From the NCBI GenBank assembly GCA_024637155.1, contig JAGXFR010000015.1, positions 62,001 to 126,000 of the forward strand: a stretch of 64,000 bases of DNA. Direction: 5' to 3'. The translations under genes and the position numbers were made by a program. The DNA comes from Burkholderiaceae bacterium. Its GTDB lineage: Bacteria; Pseudomonadota; Gammaproteobacteria; Burkholderiales; Burkholderiaceae_E. The notes under the pieces were generated by a model. The model was given only the letters and a program-made list of their open reading frames with translations. It did not search any database and had not been told where the DNA came from. Below are positions 1 to 7,417 of the stretch, one piece after another; the first letter of the stretch is position 1, and every line of letters begins with the position of its first letter.

Positions 1-2
1 AC

Positions 3-521
3 CCGCTCTTCGTGCTCGGTGGCGTGTTCCAGGGGGGGCTGCTCGTCAACCGCGACGACGTGGTCGCGGCGGTGTCCGCGACGCTGCTCGTCATCATTCT
101 GGCGATCTTCTTCCAGAAGACCGCGACGGGGCGCGCGCTGCGCGCGGTGGCCGACGACCACCAGGCGGCGCAGTCGATCGGCATTCCCCTGAACCGCATC
201 TGGGTGATCGTCTGGTCGGTGGCCGGCTTCGTCGCGCTGGTGGCCGGCGCGGTGTGGGGGAGCAAGCTCGGCGTGCAGTTCTCGCTGGCGGTGCTGGCCC
301 TCAAGGCGCTGCCGGTGGTGATCCTCGGCGGCTTTACCTCAATCCCGGGCGCGATCATCGGCGGGCTGATCATCGGGATGGGCGAGAAGCTCTCCGAGGT
401 CTACCTTGGGCCGATCATCGGCGGAGGCATCGAGAACTGGTTCGCGTACGTTCTGGCGTTGAGTTTCCTGATGTTTCGTCCGCAGGGGTTGTTCGGCGAA
501 CGCATCATCGACCGGGTCTGA
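3..521 (+). CDS. livH: Branched-chain amino acid ABC transporter permease LivH (5' truncated by window edge)
   Basis: This is the C-terminal 172 residues of an inner-membrane permease of the LivH type, which forms the translocation pore with LivM. The frame is open to the left edge, so the true start lies outside the window. Visible are several hydrophobic helices and an EAA-like cytoplasmic loop (RAVADDHQAAQSIGI) that in this family contacts the ATPases. The ending FRPQGLFGERI is typical of LivH. The stop is followed 2 nt later by the livM start, so the two are translated together. The actual substrate is uncertain: the neighbouring CoA-ligase-like gene suggests that aromatic or short-chain acids are possible instead of leucine. 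The usual livG ATPase is not seen and is presumably upstream. Confidence 0.9.
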   Translation, partial: PLFVLGGVFQGGLLVNRDDVVAAVSATLLVIILAIFFQKTATGRALRAVADDHQAAQSIGIPLNRIWVIVWSVAGFVALVAGAVWGSKLGVQFSLAVLALKALPVVILGGFTSIPGAIIGGLIIGMGEKLSEVYLGPIIGGGIENWFAYVLALSFLMFRPQGLFGERIIDRV

Positions 522-523
522 GC

Positions 524-1588
524 ATGATCTATCGCGAAAACGGACAATTCAAGTCGACCTACCCGGCCGACCAGCAGATCTTCCCGATTCTGCAGGACCG
601 CTGGGTGATCGCGGCGCTGCTCGCCTTTGCCTTCATCGGGATCCCGCTGCTCGCCAGCGAATACATGATGCGGGCGATTCTGATCCCGGTGCTGATCCTC
701 TCGCTCGCAGCGATCGGACTGAACCTGCTGGTCGGCTACTGCGGGCAGATCTCGCTCGGTTCGGGCGCGTTCATGGCGGTGGGCGCCTACGCTTCATACA
801 ACTTCTTTCTGCGCATTCCGGACCTGAACCTGCTGATCGCATTCGTGCTCGGCGGGCTGACCGCGATGGTGTTCGGCATCCTGTTCGGCATTCCGAGCCT
901 GCGCATCCGCGGACTCTACCTCGCGGTGGCCACCCTCGCCGCGCAGTTCTTCTCGGACTGGATCTTCGCGCGGGTGCCCTGGCTGACCAACTACTCGTCG
1001 TCGGGTTCGGTGTCGGTGCCGGCGCTCAAGATGTTCGGGTTCCCGATTTCGAGCCCGGTCGAGAAGTACCTGTTCGTGCTGGCGATCGTTGCCGTGTGCG
1101 CGCTTGCCGCCAAGAACCTCACGCGCGGGCACCTCGGTCGCTCCTGGATGGCGATGCGCGACATGGATGTCGCCGCGGAGGTGATCGGCATCCGGCCGAT
1201 GCACGCCAAGCTCACGGCTTTCGCGGTCAGCTCGTTTTTCATCGGCGTGGCGGGCGCGATGTGGGGCTTCGTGTACCTTGGATCGTGGGAACCGGCCGCA
1301 TTTGACGTGAATCGCTCGCTGAACCTGCTGTTCATGGTGATCATTGGCGGACTCGGATCGATCATGGGCAGTTTTTTCGGCGCGTTCTTCATCGTGGCGC
1401 TGCCGATCCTGCTCAATCAGGTGCCGGCCGCACTCGGCATGCCGATCGCCGTGGATACCGCGGCGCATCTCGAGTTCATGATCTTTGGCGCTTTGATTGT
1501 TTTTTTCCTGATCGTCGAGCCGCATGGGCTGGCGCGGCTGTGGTCGATCGGAAAGGAAAAGCTCAGGTTGTGGCCGTTCCCGCACTAG
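524..1588 (+). CDS. livM: Branched-chain amino acid ABC transporter permease LivM
   Basis: A 354-residue second permease of the Liv-type importer. After a hydrophilic N-terminus of about 25 residues it has roughly eight to ten membrane segments. The family signature GLNLLVGYCGQISLG lies near residue 70, and the EAA loop (MAMRDMDVAAEVIGI) near residue 210 is the predicted contact to the ATPase. The ATG at 524 was chosen because it follows the livH stop by 2 nt; the frame is open further upstream, but that stretch overlaps livH. The length is normal for LivM. It works with LivH, the binding protein at 1651 and LivF at 3141. Confidence 0.92.
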   Translation: MIYRENGQFKSTYPADQQIFPILQDRWVIAALLAFAFIGIPLLASEYMMRAILIPVLILSLAAIGLNLLVGYCGQISLGSGAFMAVGAYASYNFFLRIPDLNLLIAFVLGGLTAMVFGILFGIPSLRIRGLYLAVATLAAQFFSDWIFARVPWLTNYSSSGSVSVPALKMFGFPISSPVEKYLFVLAIVAVCALAAKNLTRGHLGRSWMAMRDMDVAAEVIGIRPMHAKLTAFAVSSFFIGVAGAMWGFVYLGSWEPAAFDVNRSLNLLFMVIIGGLGSIMGSFFGAFFIVALPILLNQVPAALGMPIAVDTAAHLEFMIFGALIVFFLIVEPHGLARLWSIGKEKLRLWPFPH

Positions 1589-1650
1589 ATCAACGGAGAC
1601 GATCGAATCCCGTTTTCATGTACCCATAACATGACCCAAAGGAGGTTGAG

Positions 1651-3003
1651 ATGAGGAAGACAGATCGAGTCAAACTGCTGGTAACGGCGCTTGCCCTGAC
1701 CGGCGCACTGGCGGCGGCAATCCCGCAGGCCCCGGTCCAGGCGCAGGCCAAGGAGCAGTTCTTTCCGGTGCTGGTCTATCGCACCGGCGCTTACGCTCCC
1801 AACGGCACGCCCTACGCGAACGGCTACGTGGACTACCTGAAGCTGATCAACGCGCGCGACAAGGGCATCGGCGGCGTCACGATCACCTACGAGGAATGCG
1901 AGTTCGGCTACGCGACGGATCGCGGCGTCGAGTGCTACGAGCGCCTGAAGGGCAAGGGCCCGACCGGTGCCACCGGGTTCCAGCCGCTCTCCACCGGCGT
2001 GACTTTCGCGCTGACCGACAAGACCACAGTCGACAAGATCCCGCTCGTGACCTCCGGCTATGGGCGTTCCGAGTCGGCCGACGGGCGCGTCTTCAAGTGG
2101 AACTTCATCTTGGGCGGCAGCTACTGGACCGCGGCCGACATCCTGGTGCAGCACGTCGGCAAGAAGGAAGGGGGCCTGGACAAGTTGAAGGGCAAGAAGA
2201 TCGCGCTGATCTATCACGACTCGCCCTACGGCAAGGAGCCGATCCCGCTGCTGCAGGAGCGGGCCAAGATGCACGGCTTCGAGCTGATGCTGCTGCCCGT
2301 CACGCATCCGGGCGTCGAGCAGAAGGCCACCTGGCTGCAGGTGCGTCAACAGCGTCCCGACTACGTATTCCTGTGGGGCTGGGGAGTGATGAACTCGACC
2401 GCGCTCAAGGAGGCGGTTGCGACCGGCTATCCGCGCGAGAAGATGTTCGGTGTGTGGTGGGCGGCGGCCGAGCCGGACGTGGTTCCGGTCGGTGACGGCG
2501 CCAAGGGCTACAGCGGGCTGAACTTCCAGGCCGGCGCGGGCCATACGGGCAAGGTCCATCAGGACATCTTCAAGTACCTCCACGACAAGGGCCAGGGAAC
2601 CGGTCCGCGAGAAGAGGTCGGCAGCGTGCTCTACAACCGCGGCATGGTCCACGCGATGTATCTGGTCGAGGGCGTCAAGCGGGCACAGACGGCCTACGGC
2701 AAGAAGCCGCTGACCGGCGAGCAGGTGCGCTGGGGACTGGAGAACCTGGTGATCGACGACAAGGCGATCAAGGCGCTCGGTTTCGAGGGCTACATGACGC
2801 CGACCAGCACCAGCTGCGCCGATCATATGGGTGCGCATTCGGCCCGGGTCCACACCTGGGACGGCAGCAAGTGGGTCTATTCGTCGGACGTGATCTCGGC
2901 CGACATGCAGATCCTCAAGCCGATGATCCAGGCGGCGGCCGCGAAGTACGCGGCCGAGAAGAAAGTCCCGTTGCGTGACTGCGCGAAGGACGCGGGTGCC
3001 TGA
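1651..3003 (+). CDS. livK: Periplasmic substrate-binding protein of a Liv-type ABC transporter
   Basis: A 450-residue periplasmic binding protein of the type I (Leu/Ile/Val-binding) fold. It begins with a signal peptide: basic residues, then a hydrophobic core, then a likely cleavage site after VQAQA near residue 32. A strong Shine-Dalgarno (AAAGGAGG) sits 6-7 nt before the ATG. The long form with TYEECEFGYATDRGVECYERL and paired cysteines matches the extended binding proteins found beside CoA-ligase genes in betaproteobacteria, which often serve aromatic or dicarboxylic acids. The ligand cannot be set from sequence. It is followed by two GC-rich hairpins before livF, consistent with higher expression than the rest of the operon. 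Confidence 0.85.
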   Translation: MRKTDRVKLLVTALALTGALAAAIPQAPVQAQAKEQFFPVLVYRTGAYAPNGTPYANGYVDYLKLINARDKGIGGVTITYEECEFGYATDRGVECYERLKGKGPTGATGFQPLSTGVTFALTDKTTVDKIPLVTSGYGRSESADGRVFKWNFILGGSYWTAADILVQHVGKKEGGLDKLKGKKIALIYHDSPYGKEPIPLLQERAKMHGFELMLLPVTHPGVEQKATWLQVRQQRPDYVFLWGWGVMNSTALKEAVATGYPREKMFGVWWAAAEPDVVPVGDGAKGYSGLNFQAGAGHTGKVHQDIFKYLHDKGQGTGPREEVGSVLYNRGMVHAMYLVEGVKRAQTAYGKKPLTGEQVRWGLENLVIDDKAIKALGFEGYMTPTSTSCADHMGAHSARVHTWDGSKWVYSSDVISADMQILKPMIQAAAAKYAAEKKVPLRDCAKDAGA

Positions 3004-3014
3004 GTGAAGGCTGT

Positions 3015-3076
3015 GCTCGCCTGGCGTGAGCCGGGCGAGCGCAGGAAGGCCGCCGCGGGGCGATCCGGCGGCGGCC
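3015..3076 (+). promoter_or_regulatory. Tandem intercistronic hairpins after the binding-protein gene
   Basis: Two stable stem-loops lie between the binding-protein stop and livF. The first pairs GCTCGCC (3015-3021) with GGCGAGC (3034-3040). The second pairs GGCCGCCGC (3048-3056) with GCGGCGGCC (3068-3076). No T-run follows, so partial termination or protection of the upstream mRNA end is more likely than full termination. Such structures commonly raise the binding protein above the membrane subunits. Confidence 0.5.
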
Positions 3077-3140
3077 CCCTTGAGAAGTTCCGGATCGCCG
3101 GTCCGTGACGGGCCGCAGCCGCACTACTGGAGAGAACGCC

Positions 3141-3944
3141 TTGAGCAACCCGATTCTCGTCGTCAACGGCATCGAGGTCATCTACAACCACGTGATCCTC
3201 GTGCTGAAGGGCGTCTCGCTCACGGTTCCCGAGGGAAAGATCGTTGCACTGCTCGGCGCCAACGGTGCCGGCAAGACGACCACGCTGCGCGCGGTGTCGA
3301 ACCTGTTGAAGGGGGAGCGCGGCGATGTCACCAAGGGAACGATCGAGTACCGTGGCGAGTCGATCGAGAAGCTGACTCCGGCCGCGCTGGTCAAGCGCGG
3401 CGTGGTGCAGGTGATGGAAGGGCGCCACTGCTTCGCGCACCTGACGGTCGAGGAGAATCTGCTCACCGGCGCCTTCACCCGCAATCTGTCGCGCGCCGAT
3501 CTGTCGGGCGCACTCGAGCGGGTCTATCACTACTTTCCACGCCTCAAGCAGCGGCGCACGTCGCAGTCGGGCTACACATCCGGCGGCGAGCAGCAGATGA
3601 CGGCCGTGGGGCGGGCGCTGATGGCCGACCCGAAAATGATCCTGCTCGACGAACCGTCGATGGGACTCGCCCCGCAGATCGTCGCCGAGATCTTCGACAT
3701 CGTGCGCGACCTGAACACCAAGGAGAAGGTGAGCTTCCTGCTCGCTGAACAGAACACCAACGTCGCGCTGCGCAACTCCGACTACGGGTACATCCTGGAG
3801 AACGGGCGCATCGTGATGGACGGGCCTGCGGCCGAGCTGGCCGACAACGAGGACGTCAAGGAGTTCTACCTCGGCGTTGCGAAGGAGGGACGCACCTCGT
3901 TTCGCGACATCAAGTCATATCGCCGTCGCAAGCGCTGGCTGTAG
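3141..3944 (+). CDS. livF: Liv-type ABC transporter ATP-binding protein LivF
   Basis: A 267-residue ATPase that powers the importer at the cytoplasmic face. Walker A (GANGAGKTT) is near residue 40, the ABC signature (TSGGEQQ) near 147, and Walker B (MILLDEP) follows near 165. SMGLAPQIV after Walker B is characteristic of LivF. The TTG at 3141 was chosen because GGAGAG lies at the right distance upstream; a GTG at 3105 in the same frame lacks a ribosome-binding site. The C-terminal tail (DIKSYRRRKRWL) is longer than in canonical LivF and is typical of the version paired with CoA-ligase-like genes. Confidence 0.9.
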   Translation: MSNPILVVNGIEVIYNHVILVLKGVSLTVPEGKIVALLGANGAGKTTTLRAVSNLLKGERGDVTKGTIEYRGESIEKLTPAALVKRGVVQVMEGRHCFAHLTVEENLLTGAFTRNLSRADLSGALERVYHYFPRLKQRRTSQSGYTSGGEQQMTAVGRALMADPKMILLDEPSMGLAPQIVAEIFDIVRDLNTKEKVSFLLAEQNTNVALRNSDYGYILENGRIVMDGPAAELADNEDVKEFYLGVAKEGRTSFRDIKSYRRRKRWL

Positions 3945-3970
3945 GCGAACGGCGCCCCAGAGGGGCCCAG

Positions 3971-5206
3971 ATGAACGAATTCTTCGACGACCTCGAAACG
4001 CGCCCGGCCGAGCAGCGCGAGGGTGAGCTGATGGCCCGCCTGCCCGGCCTGCTGGCGCACGCGATGCAGGCGCCCGGCTGGGCGGAGCGGCTCGCGGGCG
4101 TGGACCCGCGCGCGGTGAGTTCGCGCAAGGCGCTCGCCGCGCTGCCCGTGCTGCGCAAGTCCGAATTGAAGGACCTGCAGGAGAAGCGCCCGCCCTTTGG
4201 CGGGCTGACCACCGCGGCGCCTGGCGAACTGGGCGCGCTGTACATGTCGCCGGGTCCGATCTTCGATCCGGAGGGGCGCGGGGACGATCCCTGGCGCACG
4301 GTGCGCGCACTCTACGCGGCCGGCATCCGGCCCGGACACGTGATCCAGAACTGCTTCGGCTATCACCTCACCCCCGGCGCCTGGATGGTTCATCACGCGG
4401 CACGCCGACTCGGCTGCGCGGTGATCCCGGCGGGGATCGGGCAGACCGAGCAGCAGATCGAGGTGATCCGCACCCTGAAGCCCGACGCCTACGTGGGCAC
4501 GCCGTCGTTCCTGCGCATCATCGTCGAGAAGGCGCGCGAGACCGGCGCGGACATCAGCAATCTGCGCCGTGCGCTGGTGGCCGCCGAGGCGCTGCCGCAG
4601 AGCTTGCGCGACTGGTTGCGCGCCGCAGGGATCGAAACCGTGCTGCAGTGGTACGGCACCGCCGACCTGGGCATGGTCGCCTACGAGTCCGCGGCGATGG
4701 AGGGAATGATTCTCGATGAGGACCTGATCCTCGAGATCGTGCGGCCGGGTACCGGTGAGCCGGTCACCGACGGCGACGTCGGCGAGGTGGTCGTGACCAG
4801 TTTCAGCAAGGCGTACCCGATGATTCGCTTCGGCACGGGAGACCTCTCCGCGGTGCTCGCCGGATCGTCACCCTGCGGGCGCACCAATGTGCGCATCCGG
4901 GGCTGGCTCGGGCGCGCCGACCAGACCACGAAGGTGCGCGGCATGTTCGTCCAGCCGGGACAGGTCGCTGAAATCGTGCGCCGCTTCCCGCAACTGGGTC
5001 GTGCGCGGCTGGTGGTGAGCGGCGAGATGGCCAACGACCAGATGGTGTTGCGCGTCGAGGCCGCGAAGCCGGAGGAGGGGCTGGCCGAGCGCGTTGTCGC
5101 GGCGATTCGCGACGTCACCAAGCTGCGTGGCGAGGTCGAACTGGTGGCCCCGCGCAGCCTGCCCAACGACGGCAAGGTGATCGAGGACGCGCGGACGTAT
5201 CAGTAG
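3971..5206 (+). CDS. Phenylacetate-CoA-ligase-like adenylate-forming protein
   Basis: A 411-residue protein of the PaaK branch of adenylate-forming enzymes, encoded directly after livF. Recognisable parts are FGYHLTPGAWMVHHAARRLGCAV in the N-terminal domain, the QWYGTADLG segment matching the A5 Y-G-T/S region, and the C-terminal hinge GWLGRADQTTKVRGMF. The usual phosphate-binding loop (SSGTTGxPT) is replaced by MSPGPIFDPEG near residue 95, so ATP-dependent ligation is not assured. It may activate the acid brought in by the adjacent transporter, or may have another role. It is the last gene of the operon; the next 630 bp hold repeats. Confidence 0.75.
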   Translation: MNEFFDDLETRPAEQREGELMARLPGLLAHAMQAPGWAERLAGVDPRAVSSRKALAALPVLRKSELKDLQEKRPPFGGLTTAAPGELGALYMSPGPIFDPEGRGDDPWRTVRALYAAGIRPGHVIQNCFGYHLTPGAWMVHHAARRLGCAVIPAGIGQTEQQIEVIRTLKPDAYVGTPSFLRIIVEKARETGADISNLRRALVAAEALPQSLRDWLRAAGIETVLQWYGTADLGMVAYESAAMEGMILDEDLILEIVRPGTGEPVTDGDVGEVVVTSFSKAYPMIRFGTGDLSAVLAGSSPCGRTNVRIRGWLGRADQTTKVRGMFVQPGQVAEIVRRFPQLGRARLVVSGEMANDQMVLRVEAAKPEEGLAERVVAAIRDVTKLRGEVELVAPRSLPNDGKVIEDARTYQ

Positions 5207-5260
5207 GGGGTTTGCTGTCCTGTTTGTCGTTCGCCGGGTGCTGGCGTGGCGTGCTGTCGT

Positions 5261-5307
5261 CAGGTCGCCTCCGTCGCCGCTCGTTACCGGCTTGGTGAGT
5301 CGACCTG
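5261..5307 (-). repeat. Variable-stem hairpin, copy A
   Basis: The arms CAGGTCG (5261-5267) and CGACCTG (5301-5307) pair, continuing after one mismatch as CTC/GAG. The loop at 5273-5296, read on the minus strand, contains GCCG and CGGC, which form a second short stem closed by the 8-nt loop GTAACGAG. The outer stem sequence differs from the other copies but stays self-complementary. Confidence 0.75.
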
Positions 5308-5370
5308 ACCACGTCACGCTTTGGAGCCTCCGGGCGCGCGCTTCTGCAAGTCGGCAAGCACAGCCCTCGT

Positions 5371-5420
5371 GCGCGCGACCGCTGCGCAAACCAGTCGGCT
5401 GCTGCGCTCAGGTCGCGCGC
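5371..5420. repeat. 10-bp perfect inverted repeat inside composite 1
   Basis: GCGCGCGACC (5371-5380) pairs perfectly with GGTCGCGCGC (5411-5420). A nested GCGCA/TGCGC pair lies inside it. It occupies the position between the two shared sequence blocks of the composite. Confidence 0.6.
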
Positions 5421-5512
5421 GTCCGCCAGCGGTGCGCTGGGACCGCACGGGCGCGCCACCCCAACTTCGCCGCATTCAAGGTTTTGGTGTGCGAAAGCGC
5501 TGAGCGGTCCGG

Positions 5513-5558
5513 CTCGCGGCGATCAGCGCCCGGGTCACGTGCCGGGCGCCGCCGCGAG
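5513..5558. repeat. Central double-stem hairpin, upstream copy
   Basis: The outer stem is CTCGCGGC (5513-5520) with GCCGCGAG (5551-5558). An asymmetric internal loop (5521-5525 against 5550) leads to the inner stem GCGCCCGG (5526-5533) with CCGGGCGC (5542-5549), closed by the 8-nt loop GTCACGTG. The same architecture and loop recur at 7227-7273, and the loop also occurs in copy D at 7371-7417. Confidence 0.7.
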
Positions 5559-5654
5559 GCGGGCCGTCGCACCACGGTAGGCGCGAAGCGCGGATCGGGC
5601 CGCGTCAACGAAGTATCTCGTGGCGTGCCGATACGCCACGATGCGCGACGCGGT

Positions 5655-5701
5655 CAGGCCGATTCACAAAGCAGGTAACGAGCTGCGACTGAATCGGCCT
5701 G
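5655..5701 (+). repeat. Variable-stem hairpin, copy B
   Basis: CAGGCCGATTCA (5655-5666) pairs over all 12 bp with TGAATCGGCCTG (5690-5701). The enclosed 23 nt carry the inner stem GCAG/CTGC and the loop GTAACGAG, in forward orientation. The third base pair of the inner stem is A-T here, C-G in copies A and C, and G-C in copy D, a compensated change. Confidence 0.8.
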
Positions 5702-5840
5702 ACGGCGGCGCGCCACGCCAAGACGAACGCGCGTAAAGAAACTGCTACAAAGTCGCGCCAAGATCGCTGGCGCAGCGATTCGGGTACAGTGCGCCCGATC
5801 GGCGCCGCGTGCCGCGCCGCCCGGCCAAAGGAAGTCCCGC

Positions 5841-6815
5841 ATGGAAATCTTCGACTACGAGAACATCCTGATGCTGCCGCGCCGCTGCGCGGTGAAGAGT
5901 CGCCGCGAGTGCGATCCTTCGGTCGAATTCGGCCCCCGGCGTTTCCGCATCCCGGCCGTGCCCGCGAACATGCTCACGGTGGTCGACGACGGCATTTGCG
6001 AGTTCCTTGCGGCTAACGGGTACTTCTACATTCAGCACCGCTTCAACGGTGACACCGTCGCGTTCGTGCGCCGGATGCGCGAACGCGAGCTGTTCGTTTC
6101 GATATCGCTGGGCGTGAAGGCCGACGACCACGCGGTCGTCGACGAACTGGCGCGCACCGGGCTGGGCGCGGACTACGTGACGATCGATATCGCGCACGGC
6201 CACGCCGACACCGTCAAGAACATGATCCGCACCATCAAGGATCGGCTCCCGGAAGCCTTCGTGATCGCCGGCAACGTCGGCACGCCCGAAGGCGTCATGG
6301 ACATCGAACGCTGGGGCGCGGACGCGACCAAGGTCGGCGTCGGGCCCGGCAAGGTCTGCATCACCCGCATGAAGACGGGATTCGGCACCGGCGGCTGGCA
6401 GCTCGCCGCGCTCAAGTGGTGCGCGCGCGTGGCGACGCGACCGATCATTGCCGACGGCGGAATCCGCGAGCACGGCGACATCGGCAAGTCGATTCGCTTC
6501 GGTGCGACGATGGTGATGATCGGCTCGCTCTTCGCCGGTCACGAGGAGTCGCCGGGCAAGACCGTGGAACTCGACGGCAAGCGCTACAAGGAGTACTTCG
6601 GCTCGGCTTCCGAGTTCAACAAGGGCTATCGCAGCTTCGTCGAGGGCAAGCGGATTCTCGAGCCGATCAAGGGAACGCTCTCGGACACGCTGCGCGAGAT
6701 GGAGGAGGATCTCCAGAGTTCGATCTCGTACGCCGGCGGCAAGGAGCTCTTCGATATCCGGCGCGTGAATTACGTGATTCTCGGGCACGACAACGCGGCG
6801 GAGTACCTGATCTGA
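5841..6815 (+). CDS. guaC: GMP reductase
   Basis: A 324-residue TIM-barrel enzyme of the IMPDH/GMP reductase family; it converts GMP to IMP and ammonia with NADPH for purine salvage. The catalytic loop [11 protein letters not shown] places the nucleophilic cysteine at residue 173, followed by [10 protein letters not shown] and the phosphate-binding [20 protein letters not shown]. There is no CBS-domain insertion, and the length and the GPGKVC loop fit the shorter GuaC class rather than IMP dehydrogenase. AAAGGAA sits 10 nt before the ATG. It stands alone between two related composite repeats, with no co-directional partner close by. Confidence 0.85.
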   Translation: MEIFDYENILMLPRRCAVKSRRECDPSVEFGPRRFRIPAVPANMLTVVDDGICEFLAANGYFYIQHRFNGDTVAFVRRMRERELFVSISLGVKADDHAVVDELARTGLGADYVTIDIAHGHADTVKNMIRTIKDRLPEAFVIAGNVGTPEGVMDIERWGADATKVGVGPGKVCITRMKTGFGTGGWQLAALKWCARVATRPIIADGGIREHGDIGKSIRFGATMVMIGSLFAGHEESPGKTVELDGKRYKEYFGSASEFNKGYRSFVEGKRILEPIKGTLSDTLREMEEDLQSSISYAGGKELFDIRRVNYVILGHDNAAEYLI

Positions 6816-6821
6816 CGGGAG

Positions 6822-6840
6822 CGTCGTGGCGCGCTGTCGT
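6822..6840 (+). repeat. Partial extra copy of the composite-repeat end
   Basis: CGTCGTGGCGCGCTGTCGT directly after the guaC stop matches the left end of composite 2 (starting at 6855) with one change over its 19 bases, but lacks the CAGG and the hairpin that follow there. It looks like a remnant of a tandem or earlier end. Confidence 0.55.
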
Positions 6841-6873
6841 TGTTCGTGGGCTTGCGTCGTGGCGTGCTGTCGT

Positions 6874-6920
6874 CAGGCGTCCTGAGTCGCCGCTCGATAC
6901 CGGCTTGGTCAGGACGCCTG
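6874..6920 (-). repeat. Variable-stem hairpin, copy C
   Basis: CAGGCGTCCTGA (6874-6885) pairs over 12 bp with TCAGGACGCCTG (6909-6920). Read on the minus strand, the loop has the inner stem GCCG/CGGC and the 8-nt loop GTATCGAG. The loop differs from copy A at a single base, whereas the outer stem is different and fully compensated. Confidence 0.8.
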
Positions 6921-7008
6921 ACCACATCACGCTTTTGGGCAGCTGAGCGCACAACTCAGCAAGTCGGCAAGCACAGCCCTCGTGCGGGCGCCTGGCGTAC
7001 GAGTCACC

Positions 7009-7024
7009 AGTGACTCTCGCTCAG
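7009..7024. repeat. Short perfect palindrome inside composite 2
   Basis: GAGTCAC and GTGACTC face each other across a CA spacer. It occupies the part of composite 2 that replaces the 10-bp stem of composite 1. Confidence 0.5.
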
Positions 7025-7065
7025 GTCTCACACGGGCGTTCGCGTGGCGCACCGCGCTCCCGCAT

Positions 7066-7093
7066 GCCCGATCGGCCCGTGATCCGATCGGGC
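7066..7093. repeat. 10-bp perfect inverted repeat inside composite 2
   Basis: GCCCGATCGG (7066-7075) pairs with CCGATCGGGC (7084-7093) around the 8-nt loop CCCGTGAT. The 8-nt loop length matches the other hairpins of the family although its sequence does not. Confidence 0.6.
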
Positions 7094-7226
7094 AAGCGTC
7101 CGCCAGCGGCGCGCTGGGGAATGCAGTGGCGTGCCTGCTGTAGATGAGCGCGTTCATCCGTCGCGGCTGCGTCCGTTTATGCGTCATAAACTTGCTTGCA
7201 GGCCCAAGCTGTTGCCGGCGGGCGGC

Positions 7227-7273
7227 CTCGCGGCGCGTGGCGCCCGGGTCACGTGCCGGGCGCCCGCCGCGAG
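7227..7273. repeat. Central double-stem hairpin, downstream copy
   Basis: The outer stem CTCGCGGCG (7227-7235) pairs with CGCCGCGAG (7265-7273). A 3-nt bulge (7236-7238) leads to the inner stem GGCGCCCGG (7239-7247) with CCGGGCGCC (7256-7264), closed by GTCACGTG. This is the counterpart of 5513-5558. Confidence 0.7.
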
Positions 7274-7370
7274 ACGCTTCGCCGTCACCGATGAGCGCGT
7301 GGAGCGTGAACCACGCCGCTGAATCGCAGCGGCTGCCAGCGCGCCGAGACGCCACGCAGCGCGGTGTGGT

Positions 7371-7417
7371 CAGGTGTCCGCACCAAGCGGGTCACGTGCC
7401 GCGACTGCGGACACCTG
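7371..7417 (+). repeat. Variable-stem hairpin, copy D
   Basis: CAGGTGTCCGCA (7371-7382) pairs over 12 bp with TGCGGACACCTG (7406-7417). The enclosed inner stem is GCGG/CCGC and the loop GTCACGTG, forward orientation. It completes the set of four outer stems that share only CAGG/CCTG. Confidence 0.8.

Larger units (their letters stand above)
5242..5720. repeat. Composite hairpin repeat, upstream copy (479 bp, terminal inverted repeats)
   Basis: The non-coding DNA between the ligase-like gene and guaC is a structured repeat. Its ends are 23-bp inverted repeats (5242-5264 and 5698-5720) matching at 20 of 23 positions; all three differences are T/C transitions. Both ends start TGGCGTGGCG and finish GTCAGG. 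Inside, in order: a hairpin with the conserved loop in reverse orientation (5261-5307), a block shared with the downstream copy (GCAAGTCGGCAAGCACAG, near 5346), a 10-bp stem (5371-5420), a shared block GCGTCCGCCAGCGG near 5419, a central double-stem hairpin (5513-5558), an 8-bp hairpin (5619-5640), and a terminal hairpin with the loop in forward orientation (5655-5701). No credible protein is encoded. The family is not one I recognise. Confidence 0.75.

Noticed and set aside
5238-5678. Possible small proteins in the repeat DNA upstream of guaC
   Set aside because: Arginine- and proline-rich translations, no ribosome-binding sites, and the hairpin structure plus match to the downstream copy argue for non-coding DNA.
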